Counted from the stretch's first letter, positions 8,132 to 18,416 are shown. The stretch: DNA of 64,000 bases from ECT2AJA-110-A sp035399845 (GCA_035399845.1 DAOPJV010000025.1:1-64000); one strand, 5' to 3'. Notes: a model not told the origin generated them from the letters alone. Program-made: numbers and translations.

Positions 8132-8160
8132 TTTGTCCCGGCGTTCACGTTTCGGAGTGT

Positions 8161-8208
8161 AAAAAGGTGGGGGCCCGGCTCTGTAGGAGGCAGCCAGAGC
8201 CGGACCCC
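8161..8208 (-). terminator. Rho-independent terminator downstream of the GGDEF-EAL gene
   Basis: Read on the minus strand, GGGGTCCGGCTCTG pairs with CAGAGCCGGGCCCC across an 11-base loop (one G-U pair), followed by ACCTTTTT. The wobble pair and the T-run only work in the minus direction, which fits the upstream minus-strand gene ending at 8473. Confidence 0.75.
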
Positions 8209-8472
8209 GCGTGAATTAGGGATGAGTTCAGGTCATCAGGTGACGACCGGGGGTATGGAGCGAAGATGAATCCGCGGGATAAGCATTCTTGTCCTATCCT
8301 CCGCCGGCGATCCGTGCATTCGTTTCGCCGACACAAGAAACTTAAGATACAAATCCATCAGACAACGAATTCGGGCCGGGATATTTCGTATCGTTCGATA
8401 ATGCCATGCGCAGAAGATCGACGGGCGTTCGCCCTGGCGCGCTGACGTCTAGACCCACGATTGATGAAGGAA

Positions 8473-10269
8473 CTAGGAGGCCCGCGGGGCGCCGGCGCCC
8501 CCGCCTATCGGACGCGGCGGCGATCGACGCGGTCTCACTTCAGCGGCCGGCCCGGGCTTCTTACCGGCGTCGGCGCTGACGAGGGCCTCACGACGCCACG
8601 TATCGGGCGATATCGAGGCGAGGCCCTCGGGCAGGCTCTCGGCGCGCATCGGCGGGGAAAAGAGATAGCCCTGGCCATCCTCGCATCCGAGCGACTGGAG
8701 CAACGCGACCTGCTGATAGGACTCAATCCCCTCGGCAATCAGGTCCATATTGAGCGTTCGCGCGAGCGTTACCACGGAGTGAATGCACGCGGCGACGCGG
8801 CGCGTCGACGTCGCGGACTCGAGGAAGGCGCGATCGAGCTTGATCCCGTCCAGCGGGAACTCGTGAAGAATGCCCAGCGAGGAGTAACCCGATCCGAAAT
8901 CATCGAGGAAGAAGCGGGCGCCCAGATCGCGAATTGACTGGATCGCCGCCAGCGACTCGACGGCGTTACGCATCAGCGTCGTCTCAGTGATCTCCAGGAC
9001 GAGTGACGCCGGATCGAGACTGTGACGGCCCAGCGCCTGTTCGACATGCGTTCTCAGTTCGTCGCCCGTCAACTGCGCCGGGGAGACATTGACCGTCAGA
9101 AACGACAGCGGTGTCCGCGCCGTCCATTGCGCCCGCCACTGGGCGAACTGCGCGACGGCCGTGTCCAGAACCCACAAACCGATGGAATCGATCACGCCGA
9201 GCTCTTCGGCGAGCGGAATGAACTCCTCGGGTGATATTTCGCCGTAGACCGGATGCCTCCAGCGGCAGAGCGTCTCCACGGCAATGGCGCAACCCGTCAC
9301 AAGTGACACGATCGGCTGATAGACGAGGTAGAGCTCGTTGTTCTCCGCGGCGCGCTTGATGTCCGACTCAATGTCGATCTGCCGCATCGTCGTGCCGTGC
9401 ATCTCCTGATCGAACTGGACGACACGACCGCGTCCGAGCCGCTTGGCGCGATACATGGCGATGTCCGCGTCCCGAATCATGTCCTCCGCCGTCTCATAGC
9501 CGACGCAGGAGTGGGCGATACCGATGCTCGCCGTCGATGTCACGCAGCGATCGTCAAGGTCGTAGGGATCGCTCAGGCGCCGAAGCAGCCTGTCGGCGAC
9601 GATTTTCGCATCGCCATCATTCTTCAGATCTTCAAGCAGGATACAGAACTCATCGCCCCCGAGCCGCGCCGCCAGAAATTCGGGCGCCTTCGCGCTGCAG
9701 ATGGTATCTGTCGCTCGAAGGCCCTCCTGGAGTCGACTGGCGATCGCGCGCAGCAAGGCGTCCCCCGCCGCGTGTCCGAGACTGTCGTTGATCGACTTGA
9801 ACTTGTCGAAGTCGATGAAGAGGACGGCAAAAACCAGGTCCGGGTTGCGACGCCTGCGACGAATGACGTGATAGAGTCGATCATAGAACATCGATCGATT
9901 CGGCAGGCCTGTCAGCTTGTCGTGGAGGGCCGCGTGGCGCAACTCGACGGTCCGCGCCTCAACAATATCCTCCAGTTCGTCCATCCGCTGTCGATCCCGC
10001 GCGTTGGCGACCTCCAGTTCAGCGGTCCGCGCGGCGACTTCAGTCTCGAGCTGTTCGTTGTGGCGTTCGACTTCGTCGTAGAGCTGGCGCATCTCGCGTG
10101 ACGTCAGGTCGAGCGACATTTCCAGCAGCTCGCGATCCGAGTCACACTGCCGATAGGCGGCGCCGACCGCGTCCAGAAACGCCCGCCAGCCGGCGAGTTC
10201 GCCCGGAAGCGCATCCATCGACAGGTTCAGCGTGCGAAGCTGGCGTTCCAGCAGCGAGTGCATCATCAT
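8473..10269 (-). CDS. GGDEF-EAL c-di-GMP turnover protein
   Basis: A 598-residue soluble signalling protein. Residues 1-65 match the helical segment often found before sensor output domains (LLERQLRTL...SDRELLEMSLDLTSREM), followed by a coiled coil to about 115. The GGDEF domain (about 120-290) has an intact LGGDEF active site, but the residues where the RxxD inhibitory site should sit read APEF, so product inhibition is probably absent. The EAL domain (about 310-565) has ETL in place of EAL, with LVLEITETTL, DDFGSGYSSL, IKLD and IAEGIE otherwise kept, so phosphodiesterase activity is plausible. It is single-gene and terminated at 8161-8208. A perfect 7-1-7 palindrome lies upstream. Confidence 0.93.
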   Translation of the reverse strand: MMMHSLLERQLRTLNLSMDALPGELAGWRAFLDAVGAAYRQCDSDRELLEMSLDLTSREMRQLYDEVERHNEQLETEVAARTAELEVANARDRQRMDELEDIVEARTVELRHAALHDKLTGLPNRSMFYDRLYHVIRRRRRNPDLVFAVLFIDFDKFKSINDSLGHAAGDALLRAIASRLQEGLRATDTICSAKAPEFLAARLGGDEFCILLEDLKNDGDAKIVADRLLRRLSDPYDLDDRCVTSTASIGIAHSCVGYETAEDMIRDADIAMYRAKRLGRGRVVQFDQEMHGTTMRQIDIESDIKRAAENNELYLVYQPIVSLVTGCAIAVETLCRWRHPVYGEISPEEFIPLAEELGVIDSIGLWVLDTAVAQFAQWRAQWTARTPLSFLTVNVSPAQLTGDELRTHVEQALGRHSLDPASLVLEITETTLMRNAVESLAAIQSIRDLGARFFLDDFGSGYSSLGILHEFPLDGIKLDRAFLESATSTRRVAACIHSVVTLARTLNMDLIAEGIESYQQVALLQSLGCEDGQGYLFSPPMRAESLPEGLASISPDTWRREALVSADAGKKPGPAAEVRPRRSPPRPIGGGAGAPRAS

Positions 10270-10323
10270 TCACCGCTCGTCTCGTTTGCCATCGACCAGA
10301 CGATCGCGCACTGCGATCCAATT

Positions 10324-10338
10324 GTGGTCCAGGACCAC
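10324..10338. promoter_or_regulatory. Perfect palindrome upstream of GGDEF-EAL gene
   Basis: GTGGTCC-A-GGACCAC is a perfect 7-1-7 inverted repeat 55-69 bases before the GGDEF-EAL start. It is a candidate regulator-binding site; no regulator is identified. I see nothing else of note in 10270-10840 apart from the ribosome-binding site AGAGGA before the next gene and a poor -35/-10 pair near 10754/10780 (spacing 20). Confidence 0.35.
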
Positions 10339-10840
10339 ACGTCGCGGCGCACCGGCCGGTCCACTGATCATTCGGCTCGCTCACAATCGCCGCCGGGCGG
10401 CGTCGGTCAGCCCCTGCAGTTCCCCGGACAAACCTCACACGCCCCGCAACCCCAGTCGGTTCACGGATCACGACGCCGTCGAGTCTGCGATCCCGGCGAC
10501 CTCGAAAAATCCCCCAACGACCCGGAGAGTTATTCGTAATTTCCATTAGACGACATGAGCATCGATAAAACTTATTGGACACCTGCGCGGAGACGAACCA
10601 GACGCTGTGGCGGCCCGGGAACTGGTCGGTCGTCGGAATGACGAACGCCTGTCCGCGGCGCCGCCGACCCGCGCAAGTTCCACGATTGCGGGGACTTCCA
10701 ACGGCGATCCGCATCAATCGTCCATCAAATGACACGAATCTTCATTCCACAAGTTGAAAAGAACGGCAGGCCTGTTTGGTAGAATGGTCCGATCAAGGGT
10801 TATATCAGTCGTTCACCGTTCCTAATCCCAGAGGATCCTT

Positions 10841-13800
10841 ATGCGACAGCTTGTCATCCTTCTATCGCTTGTGGTCTCGGTGCAGCCCGCGCTCGCCGGT
10901 GTGAACTCTCCGCCCGTCACGCCGACGATTACCGAGCCGAATATGCCCGGCCTGATTCTGAACCCCCAGGACGTTCACATGGAGACGGCCCCCTTCTCCG
11001 ATCCGGACGCCGGGGACACGCATTCCTGCACGGACTGGGAGATCTGGTCCGTCACACCTTCGGAACGTGTCTGGTTCGGTTCGTGCGTCACGGGCCCCGA
11101 AGCGGTACACGCCCACTTTGGCGACGGAACCTTCATGGGTTCGCTCGCGGGTGAGTTCCAGCTCGAGTACGAGAAGGACTACCTGCTGCGGGTCCGCCAT
11201 CGCGACAGCAGCGGTGACGCGGCCACGGAGTGGAGCGACTACGCCGAGCGCATGTTCTCAACAGGTCCTCAGACGCAGACGTTCCCGCTGGATCTGGACG
11301 ACATCATCGACACGCCGGCGCCCACCTGGCGCACGACACTCGGCGCGGATGTCAGCCTTCCGGACGGCGCAACGATGCGAATCGAGGCCACGGACGGATC
11401 GCTGATCCTCGGCTACACAGGCCTCGGCGGCATGACGACGATCACGAACCCCGCGCCCCTGCCGCAGCACCTCTCCACGCGCGTTCGGCTGAGCGCGAAT
11501 GGCGCGAACGTGGCGCTGCCCGCGACCAACCTCGTCTTCATGACGGACGAAGGCGCAAGCGTGACGGTCTATATCCCCGCCATCGCAGTCAGCGGTACCG
11601 ACGAAGACGTCTATTGGATTTCTGCGGCCGGCTCGACCTTCGTCGGCGACGTGATGCAGACGACACCGGACTTTTCGACCCTGGCGCGCGGATCGCCCGT
11701 CCCGTGGACGACGCCGATTCCGGGTTACCAGGTGGATGTCGTGGCAACGGGTCTCCGACTGCCGGTCAACATCGCATTCGTGCCGGGCGCGTCGATGGGC
11801 GGCCCCGAAGTTCCCCTGTACTACGTGACGGAGCTCTACGGCGGCATCAAGGTCGTCAGCAATCAGGGCAACGTCAGCAGCTACGCGTCGAACCTTCTGA
11901 ACTTCTCACCGACAGGCGCCTTCCCCGGCTCGGGCGAACAGGGCGTGTCGGGCATCGTCGTCGATCCGGCGACGGGCGACGTGTATGCGGGCATGCTCTA
12001 TAACGGCGGACCGGCGCACTATCCGAAGGTCGTGCGGTTCACCAGCAACGACGGCGGCTTCACGGCGGCGACACAGACGACGATCCTGGACATGCCGGGC
12101 GAGTCACAGGGCCAGTCGCACTTCATCTCCAACATGACGATCGGTCCCGACGACAAGCTTTACGTCCACATGGGCGACGGCTTCGACGCCGCGACGGCGC
12201 AGAACATGAACTCCTATCGCGGCAAGATCCTTCGCATGAATTTCGACGGATCACCCGTGACGGACAACCCCTTCTACGACGCCGGCGACGGTATCTCCTC
12301 CGTCGACTACATCTGCGCATCAGGTGTGCGCAATCCGTTCGGCGGCGCGTGGCGCGCGTCGGACGGCCGGCACTACTGGGTCGAAAACGGTCCGAGCGTT
12401 GACCGCATCACGCACCTGGTTCCGGGCCGCAATTACCTCTGGAGTGGTTCCAACGCGAGCATGATGAACTTCGCGAGCTATGTCTGGGATCCCTCGACGG
12501 GCCCCGTGAACATGGCGTTCATCCAGCCGGAGACCTTCGGTGGCAGCGGTTTCCCCGCGGAGATGATGGACACGGCCTTTGTCACCGAATCGGGCGCCAC
12601 GTGGGGCTCGGGACCGCAGGTGATCGGCAAGAAGATCTCCATGTGGAAGTTCGACGCCAACGGCGATCTCTCCGCCGGACCGACGACGTTCCTGCAGTAC
12701 AACGGAACGGGGCGGGCGACTGTCGCCGGCCTTGCCGCCGGACCGGACGGTCTCTACTTCACGGATCTCTACAAGGATCAGGACTACAGCGGACCGACGG
12801 AAACGGGCGCCAACGTGCTTCGCATCAAGTTCGTCGGCTCGGCGGACTTCACGTCGGATGTGACGGAAGGCCTCGCCCCGTTGACCGTGCAGTTCACGGA
12901 CACGTCGAGCGTTCCGAATCCGACGGCGTGGCTGTGGGACTTCGGCGACGGTACGACGAGCACCGATCAGAATCCGCAGCACACGTACACGCTGAATGGC
13001 GCCTTCACGGTTCGCCTGCAGGTCACGAGCGGATCAGGCGTGAGCACGATACAGAAGGCCGCGCATATTTTTGTCGGCGATCGTGTTCCAATCGCGCTGC
13101 TCGGCGCCGGGCTCACGCCGTCGGCCTCGGACCAGGCGATCATCGACCACCTGGCGACACAGGGTTACGACGTGACGTTCTACAATGACTCGCCGGCCAG
13201 TCGCCCGACGGCGGCGCAGCTGGCGGCTTCGCAGAACCTCGTCATCGTTTCCTCGACGGCGAGCTCCGGCAACATTGCCGGCGAGTTCCGCGATCAGCCC
13301 GTCCCGCTGATTTACTGGGAGAGCGCGCTGAACGCGACGGATCGCGAACCGCTGTCGAGCGGCCGAACCGTGCTGACGGGGACGCAGATCGACGTTCTGA
13401 ACAACACGCATCCCGTCACGACCGGCATCTCGCTGGGCGCCGTGGATGTCTATACCGCCACGTCGGCGATGAGCCTCGGCCAGGGAACGACAGGCCCCGA
13501 CGTTCAGGTGCTTGCGACGCGCGGCGGCGCCGCGACGGACTACGCGATCATGGTCGCCGACGAAGGCAACGAACTGCTCGATGGTCACATCGCTCCGGCG
13601 AAGCGCGTCTTTCTGTTCCTGGAAGACACGACCTGGCTGAACGCGACGGCCGAGACGATTCAGATCTTCGACAACGCCATCCTCTGGACGGCCGGCGCCG
13701 TTCAGGCCGCGCCGACGCTCACGATCACCAGCCCGCTCAACGGACAGGTGCTGATCGACAACGAGGTCACACTTTTCTGGGAGTCTTCAGGCGACCTGAC

Positions 13801-14977
13801 CGGTGTCCACCACGTTCACCTGCAGCTCGACAGCGATCCGATCGTGATGGTTCCCGACTTCACGGGTTCCTACACGTTTGAAAATGTCGCGCCGGGACCG
13901 CACACGATCACGGCGTGGCTCGTGGCGCCGGGGCACATCCCCCTGCCGAACGATGAAGCGACGTCCACGATCAACATCACGCTGGAGGAGCTCATCGTCG
14001 ATCCGACGTCGATCGCCATTCCGCTGACCTGCAACTGGAACGCATTGATCCACAGCACGGAAGGAACGGACGCCGACGCGCCGGACGGTTATCGATCGAT
14101 CTCTGATCGAGGCCTGATCCTGCACACGGCGGACTCGCTCGGCAGCGGCGGTCTGGCGCTGACGTCGTCCGGTCTGACCTATCGACTCGTTCAGGAGGCG
14201 GGCCCCACGCTGGACGCCGTTGTCCTTGGAAGACGCGATCGCGCCGGCGCCACGAACGGCTGGGACACAGTGGACGACGATGACAACATCGGCGTCGTCC
14301 CGTCCTGGGATCCGACGGGTGGAACCGGAATCGTCATGACGGCGACGTCGGCGTTCACGCCGAGTGAGCCGCTGGACGAGACGTTCGACATCGGCTTCCT
14401 CTATCAGATCTCCAACGGCGGCGGCACGCTGGACGTGACGCTCGGGTTCGAGGACGCGTCGAGCGTCACTCTGACACTCGGGGCGCCGGACTGGTTTGCG
14501 AACTTCGGCCCGGCGATGCCCGCGGCCGGCCCCGGCCTGGCCTCGCAGACGTACCTGCCCGGCCCCCTGTCCGGCGGAATCGGTTTCTATGCGGCGGGCA
14601 ACATTGATACGCCGCAGGTCGACGGTCCGCTGAGCATCGCCGAAGCGCGCATCACGGCGGCCTCGCTGCTGGCGGATCTGAGCTTTGATGTGACAGGCAG
14701 GCAGTTGTCGTCGCTGACCTTCGACAACTTCGTCGGAGGGGGGACGGCAATGACGGCCGTCGTCGCCGCGAGCATGAAGGCGCCCTACTGCGTCTGTGTC
14801 GGCGACCTGACCGGCGACGCCGCCATCAACGGCGACGACATTCGCATGTTTGTCGACTGCGTGCTCGGTTCTGAGACGGCCTGCGCCTGTGCGAACGTGG
14901 ACGGTCAGGGCGGTGTTGGGCAAAATGATATCGCGTCGTTTGTCGGCATGTTGCTGAACGGCGCGGGGTGTCCGTGA
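10841..14977 (+). CDS. Secreted GSDH-propeller/PKD protein with dockerin-like end
   Basis: A 1378-residue exported multidomain protein. Signal peptide 1-19 (cleaved near PALA-G). Residues about 293-663 form a glucose/sorbosone-dehydrogenase-type six-blade propeller (YQVDVVATGLRLPVNIAFVP, GPDDKLYVHMGDGFD, YRGKILRMNFDGSP, ASGVRNPFGGAWR). A PKD domain (about 668-742) has WLWDFGDGTTSTDQNPQHTY. Residues about 748-955 look like a ThuA/GATase-like fold (LLGAGLTPSASDQAIIDHL). A beta-rich region follows, and about 1317-1378 hold a dockerin-like pair of calcium loops (GDLTGDAAINGDDIRMF and a weaker second). Function is probably sugar- or aldose-related oxidation or carbohydrate binding outside the cytoplasm. 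AGAGGA precedes the ATG by seven bases. The downstream gene overlaps it. Confidence 0.85.
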   Translation: MRQLVILLSLVVSVQPALAGVNSPPVTPTITEPNMPGLILNPQDVHMETAPFSDPDAGDTHSCTDWEIWSVTPSERVWFGSCVTGPEAVHAHFGDGTFMGSLAGEFQLEYEKDYLLRVRHRDSSGDAATEWSDYAERMFSTGPQTQTFPLDLDDIIDTPAPTWRTTLGADVSLPDGATMRIEATDGSLILGYTGLGGMTTITNPAPLPQHLSTRVRLSANGANVALPATNLVFMTDEGASVTVYIPAIAVSGTDEDVYWISAAGSTFVGDVMQTTPDFSTLARGSPVPWTTPIPGYQVDVVATGLRLPVNIAFVPGASMGGPEVPLYYVTELYGGIKVVSNQGNVSSYASNLLNFSPTGAFPGSGEQGVSGIVVDPATGDVYAGMLYNGGPAHYPKVVRFTSNDGGFTAATQTTILDMPGESQGQSHFISNMTIGPDDKLYVHMGDGFDAATAQNMNSYRGKILRMNFDGSPVTDNPFYDAGDGISSVDYICASGVRNPFGGAWRASDGRHYWVENGPSVDRITHLVPGRNYLWSGSNASMMNFASYVWDPSTGPVNMAFIQPETFGGSGFPAEMMDTAFVTESGATWGSGPQVIGKKISMWKFDANGDLSAGPTTFLQYNGTGRATVAGLAAGPDGLYFTDLYKDQDYSGPTETGANVLRIKFVGSADFTSDVTEGLAPLTVQFTDTSSVPNPTAWLWDFGDGTTSTDQNPQHTYTLNGAFTVRLQVTSGSGVSTIQKAAHIFVGDRVPIALLGAGLTPSASDQAIIDHLATQGYDVTFYNDSPASRPTAAQLAASQNLVIVSSTASSGNIAGEFRDQPVPLIYWESALNATDREPLSSGRTVLTGTQIDVLNNTHPVTTGISLGAVDVYTATSAMSLGQGTTGPDVQVLATRGGAATDYAIMVADEGNELLDGHIAPAKRVFLFLEDTTWLNATAETIQIFDNAILWTAGAVQAAPTLTITSPLNGQVLIDNEVTLFWESSGDLTGVHHVHLQLDSDPIVMVPDFTGSYTFENVAPGPHTITAWLVAPGHIPLPNDEATSTINITLEELIVDPTSIAIPLTCNWNALIHSTEGTDADAPDGYRSISDRGLILHTADSLGSGGLALTSSGLTYRLVQEAGPTLDAVVLGRRDRAGATNGWDTVDDDDNIGVVPSWDPTGGTGIVMTATSAFTPSEPLDETFDIGFLYQISNGGGTLDVTLGFEDASSVTLTLGAPDWFANFGPAMPAAGPGLASQTYLPGPLSGGIGFYAAGNIDTPQVDGPLSIAEARITAASLLADLSFDVTGRQLSSLTFDNFVGGGTAMTAVVAASMKAPYCVCVGDLTGDAAINGDDIRMFVDCVLGSETACACANVDGQGGVGQNDIASFVGMLLNGAGCP

Positions 14978-15582
14978 GCCTGATTGTTCTGATCATTCTC
15001 TCGTGTGTCGCAGCCGCGACGCCCGGGATCTCCATCATCTTTCTTGCAATCCTCGGGGCGAGGCGGCGCAAACGCCGTCTCGCCTCGCTTCATTTCGAAC
15101 TTGACGCGTCCGCCGGCGGCGCGACGCTGCTGGATGTTCGATACGCGTCGGAACGGCGATTCAGGTCGGCGCTGAAGCTCTTCCCGTGGGAGATGGTCGG
15201 CGTCCTCGTCGTTCGTGACGATGGGATTGACGCGCACCTGCTGTCAACGAATGGAAAGCAACGAAAGGAACTCGCGTTCCATCCCGACGACTACACAATC
15301 GAGTGGAAAACGCCTGACTTCTTTCGGAACGGAGTGATCCCCTGGCTGATCATCTCCGGCCTGAATGAAAAACACTATTTCACCTCCGAGACGGGCGCGA
15401 CGATTTTCGGTTCAAAGCGCCGCACGAACCTGCTGATTGAGCAGATTCAATCGACCCTTCGCCTCGCGAAGTGCCGCCAATGTGAGTATCTCCTCTGGGG
15501 AAACACAACAGGAATCTGTCCAGAGTGCGGCGAGCGATTCCCGCGCCCCGAGACGCGGGCGCCGGCGACATCGACCTCATGA
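14974..15582 (+). CDS. Membrane-anchored zinc-ribbon protein, unknown function
   Basis: A 202-residue protein starting at a GTG that overlaps the stop of the secreted GSDH protein (GTGA), implying coupled translation; a GTG at 14968 would add two residues. One N-terminal membrane helix (about 2-30) is followed by a beta-rich domain and a C-terminal Cys4 zinc ribbon (CRQCEYLLWG...CPECG). This ribbon type is a habitual C-terminal tag in planctomycete membrane proteins, and another copy ends the protein at 58686. No enzymatic motif is visible. The last codons overlap the 3' end of the convergent glycosyltransferase gene by six bases. Confidence 0.7.
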   Translation: MSLIVLIILSCVAAATPGISIIFLAILGARRRKRRLASLHFELDASAGGATLLDVRYASERRFRSALKLFPWEMVGVLVVRDDGIDAHLLSTNGKQRKELAFHPDDYTIEWKTPDFFRNGVIPWLIISGLNEKHYFTSETGATIFGSKRRTNLLIEQIQSTLRLAKCRQCEYLLWGNTTGICPECGERFPRPETRAPATSTS

Positions 15583-17214
15583 CCCCGAGTCTCGGCGGCG
15601 CCACTGCGTCAGCGTGATGCGCCAGGGCGCGTGGTGGATTGTCGGATCGAGCCTGTCCTTGAGCGCCGCATCATCATCCTTCAGAAATCGAGAGCGCCTG
15701 CTCGGCTCGTAGCCGGCGTCAAGCAGGGTTATCAAGGCGCTCCAGTCGGGCAGGGACTCGAACCCGCTCGTCTGGATCGTGAACACGACGCCGGCGCCGG
15801 TCCCTGTCTTCAGTCGTTCCGTCATGACATCGGGCGTGACGAGCGGCGACGCCGACGTGGACGGATCCTCCTGGGCCATGAATGCGAGCCGCCAGCGACG
15901 GGCGTCGATGGCCCTCGCCGTCGAACCGCCGCCCGTTGCGGCGCCCGCTTCAGTGGCGACACGACACGCGACGTAATATCGCACGGACGGATGCGTCGCG
16001 ACGATCGGCAGGTCGGGCCCCGCCCCCGACGCAATCGCACGATCGATCGCCAACTCGATCGGATCCAGCCAGCGGAGGCTGGACCAGTGTCGCTGCGACG
16101 CCAGATTCACGAAGCAGCCCATCCATGCGAGCGCCAGGCATGATCCGCATGCGGCCCTCAGAATGATGGCGCGCTGCGATCCCCCGGCGCCTTCGCGCGT
16201 CAGCAGACCCGCGAGCAGCACGCAGGCGAGGCCACTGATCGTGAGGATGTACTTGTCGAGTATCGTGCGTGTCAGCGCCCCGACGAGAACGCAGCCAATG
16301 AAGACACAGGCGACGGGCGCCACGCGACTCCAGGATTGGACCAGAAGGAGGAGACCGATCATCGCCACAAACGCCATCGGCCCGATGACCCACCAGGCCC
16401 CGACGGACGCCAGATTCCCCGTCGTCAGCGCCATGAGCATCCTGGCGAGTGTTGCGAGAACCGACCCGCTCGGGCTGCTGTGTCGGAATGTGGCCAGATG
16501 CGTCGCAAAGGGCCTGATCCAGATCGCGAACAGGACGACCGCCGTCAGCGCGAGTTTCATCAGCGACGTCCGCCCTTCTCGGCGTCCCGCGAAGCGCACA
16601 ACGAGCGTCAGGCCGAGGAGACCTGCGACGACGAGACCGAAGTAATTCGTCAGGGCGCAGAGCGCCGCCAGCCCCCCCCAGGCAAAGGCGTCCCGCGATG
16701 CCATCGCATTCCGGCGATAGAGCCGCCCCGTCAGCCAGAGCAGAGCTGTCGAAAGCAGGAGAAACAGGGCGTACCAGCGGGCGGCGAAGCCGAAAAACAG
16801 GTGGGCCGGGTGACACGCCGCCACCAGCATCGCGATCGTCCCGGCGCGATTACCGAACCAGGCCCGCGCGGCGCCGCGGATCGTGATCAGCGAGGCCAGC
16901 GCGCATAGGATTGAGACAAACCGCAGGGCGAACGGCGCCACGCCGAGAAGATGAACGCTCGCATTCTGAAGAATGTAGTAAACGGGCGGATCGGGATCGG
17001 CGCCGACGCATTGCAGGTTGAGCATCTCACTCATCGGCGCCGTGTAGAGTCGGCAGCTGAAGGCTTCGTCATCAAAGACCGTGTACCGATTGGCCGCAAG
17101 GCAGAACCAGATCGCGGACACGCCGATCACGACGAATGCGAGGACATCCATCCGCCCGGAGGAGGAGGAGGATGCGGAAGCGGATGGCGTCGATGTCCGG
17201 GGCGCCTGCGGCAT
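15577..17214 (-). CDS. GT39-like polyprenyl-phosphate-dependent glycosyltransferase
   Basis: A polytopic inner-membrane protein of 545 residues with about 10-12 hydrophobic helices and a soluble C-terminal part (about 400-545). The first periplasmic loop has the family hallmark DDEAFSCRLYTAPMSEML followed by DPPVYYIL, as in ArnT/PMT-type transferases that move a sugar from a polyprenyl-phosphate donor to lipid or protein acceptors. The acceptor is unknown. The ATG at 17214 (MPQAPRTST) is preferred; a TTG at 17259 would add 15 residues. A Ser-rich stretch (SASASSSSSG) precedes the first helix. It is transcribed away from the L,D-transpeptidase gene, whose end lies 125 bp upstream. Confidence 0.8.
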   Translation of the reverse strand: MPQAPRTSTPSASASSSSSGRMDVLAFVVIGVSAIWFCLAANRYTVFDDEAFSCRLYTAPMSEMLNLQCVGADPDPPVYYILQNASVHLLGVAPFALRFVSILCALASLITIRGAARAWFGNRAGTIAMLVAACHPAHLFFGFAARWYALFLLLSTALLWLTGRLYRRNAMASRDAFAWGGLAALCALTNYFGLVVAGLLGLTLVVRFAGRREGRTSLMKLALTAVVLFAIWIRPFATHLATFRHSSPSGSVLATLARMLMALTTGNLASVGAWWVIGPMAFVAMIGLLLLVQSWSRVAPVACVFIGCVLVGALTRTILDKYILTISGLACVLLAGLLTREGAGGSQRAIILRAACGSCLALAWMGCFVNLASQRHWSSLRWLDPIELAIDRAIASGAGPDLPIVATHPSVRYYVACRVATEAGAATGGGSTARAIDARRWRLAFMAQEDPSTSASPLVTPDVMTERLKTGTGAGVVFTIQTSGFESLPDWSALITLLDAGYEPSRRSRFLKDDDAALKDRLDPTIHHAPWRITLTQWRRRDSGS

Positions 17215-17339
17215 GGTCGGGATTGTAGCGGGGAACAGGTGGATCGCGGGCGCGAGCAACCCCGGCGGGCGCCGACGAAGTCGGCCTCAGAAAGACAATA
17301 TCGCGCCGGACCGATCCTCATTTCCAGTATTGAAGATGA

Positions 17340-18416
17340 CTATTGTGCGCCGACGGCGACCTGCTGATCGCCCTGGAGCAGCGCAACACGCATTCCCGGC
17401 CTGACCATTTCCGCGAGGCGGAGGATGTCCCAGTTGGTCATCCGGATGCAGCCATGCGAACCCGTCTTGCCGATCATCTCCGGCTCGGGCGTTCCGTGAA
17501 TGCCGTAGCCGTCGATGCTGAGGTCGATCCAGCAGAGGCCGACGGGGTTCCTGGGACCGGGCGGAATCAGCAGAACGCGATCGATCCCCTTCACTTCCGG
17601 CCAGCTCTCCGGCCGGAACGTGTACACGGGATTGATCGCGATGGACTGTATCGAGCAGTCGCCCTCAGGCCTGTCTGTGCGCTGGCGCGCGATCGAGCAG
17701 TTGAACAGGGCGACCAGCCGTCCCAGCGTATCCACGACGCGCACGTGTTTGTTCGAGAAGTCGATCTCGATGGAGGCGGCGCGCGGCGAGCGATCGGGCT
17801 TTTCAACATTGGGAAGCGTGATCGTCTGGCCGACTGACAGCTGATCCAGATCGAGCGCCGGGTTCAGCCGCTCGAGCAGTCGGCGCGTGCAATGGCCCTC
17901 GAACGCGATGACTTCCAGAAGGGATCGAAACGGCATTCGTTCGGCCTCGGCGCGTTCGATCCAGTCCGTGGGGCATGGACCCACGCGAGAGGCGTCCGCC
18001 TTGGTCAGCGTGTAGCGCCGAGTCGGTATGAAGCCTTCAAGCCCAAGGCGTCTGGCGGTCTCCGCATCCGGTTCGCCCGTCGGCTTCAGCCCCTCCAGCG
18101 TCTGGAACGCCATCAGCGCGGAGCGCGTTTTTGACCCGATGACACCGTCGATGATCCCGGGGGAGAAACAGGCTCGCTCCAGCGCCAACTGCAGGGCGAG
18201 GCCCGCTTCCAGCGTGGCTGACGGATCTTCGGCAACGGCCTTTGCGACTTCGCGGGGCCTGGGCGCGTCTGTCTTTTTTGACGGTCGTTTCGTGGCGGAC
18301 GCGCCGGGTTTGCGGGCGGCGGGTCGAACAAACTGGGCGGACGCCGACGACGTCGCGCCGCAGAAGACAATGGACGCCACGATCAGCATCTGAGGGGTCT
18401 TGAAATTCGGGCGCAT
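17340..18416 (-). CDS. L,D-transpeptidase (YkuD) with PG-binding and LysM domains
   Basis: A periplasmic 358-residue enzyme expected to make 3-3 peptidoglycan cross-links or to attach proteins to the wall. Signal peptide ends near SSASA-Q (about residue 28). Then come a PG_binding_1-type helical domain (SPGIIDGVIGSKTRSALMAF), a LysM-like segment (LLERLNPALDLDQLSVGQTI) and a YkuD domain with the catalytic signature GSHGCIRMTNWD preceded by IHGTPEPEMIG. The start at 18416 has GGAGGAGG eight bases upstream, which settles it over the reading eight codons longer. Presence of a YkuD enzyme agrees with planctomycetes having peptidoglycan. It stands alone. Confidence 0.92.
   Translation of the reverse strand: MRPNFKTPQMLIVASIVFCGATSSASAQFVRPAARKPGASATKRPSKKTDAPRPREVAKAVAEDPSATLEAGLALQLALERACFSPGIIDGVIGSKTRSALMAFQTLEGLKPTGEPDAETARRLGLEGFIPTRRYTLTKADASRVGPCPTDWIERAEAERMPFRSLLEVIAFEGHCTRRLLERLNPALDLDQLSVGQTITLPNVEKPDRSPRAASIEIDFSNKHVRVVDTLGRLVALFNCSIARQRTDRPEGDCSIQSIAINPVYTFRPESWPEVKGIDRVLLIPPGPRNPVGLCWIDLSIDGYGIHGTPEPEMIGKTGSHGCIRMTNWDILRLAEMVRPGMRVALLQGDQQVAVGAQ

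Noticed and set aside
13787..14923. 378-codon frame antisense to the GSDH/dockerin gene
   Set aside because: Low-complexity Arg-rich translation typical of shadow frames; the plus strand has clear domains and a dockerin end.
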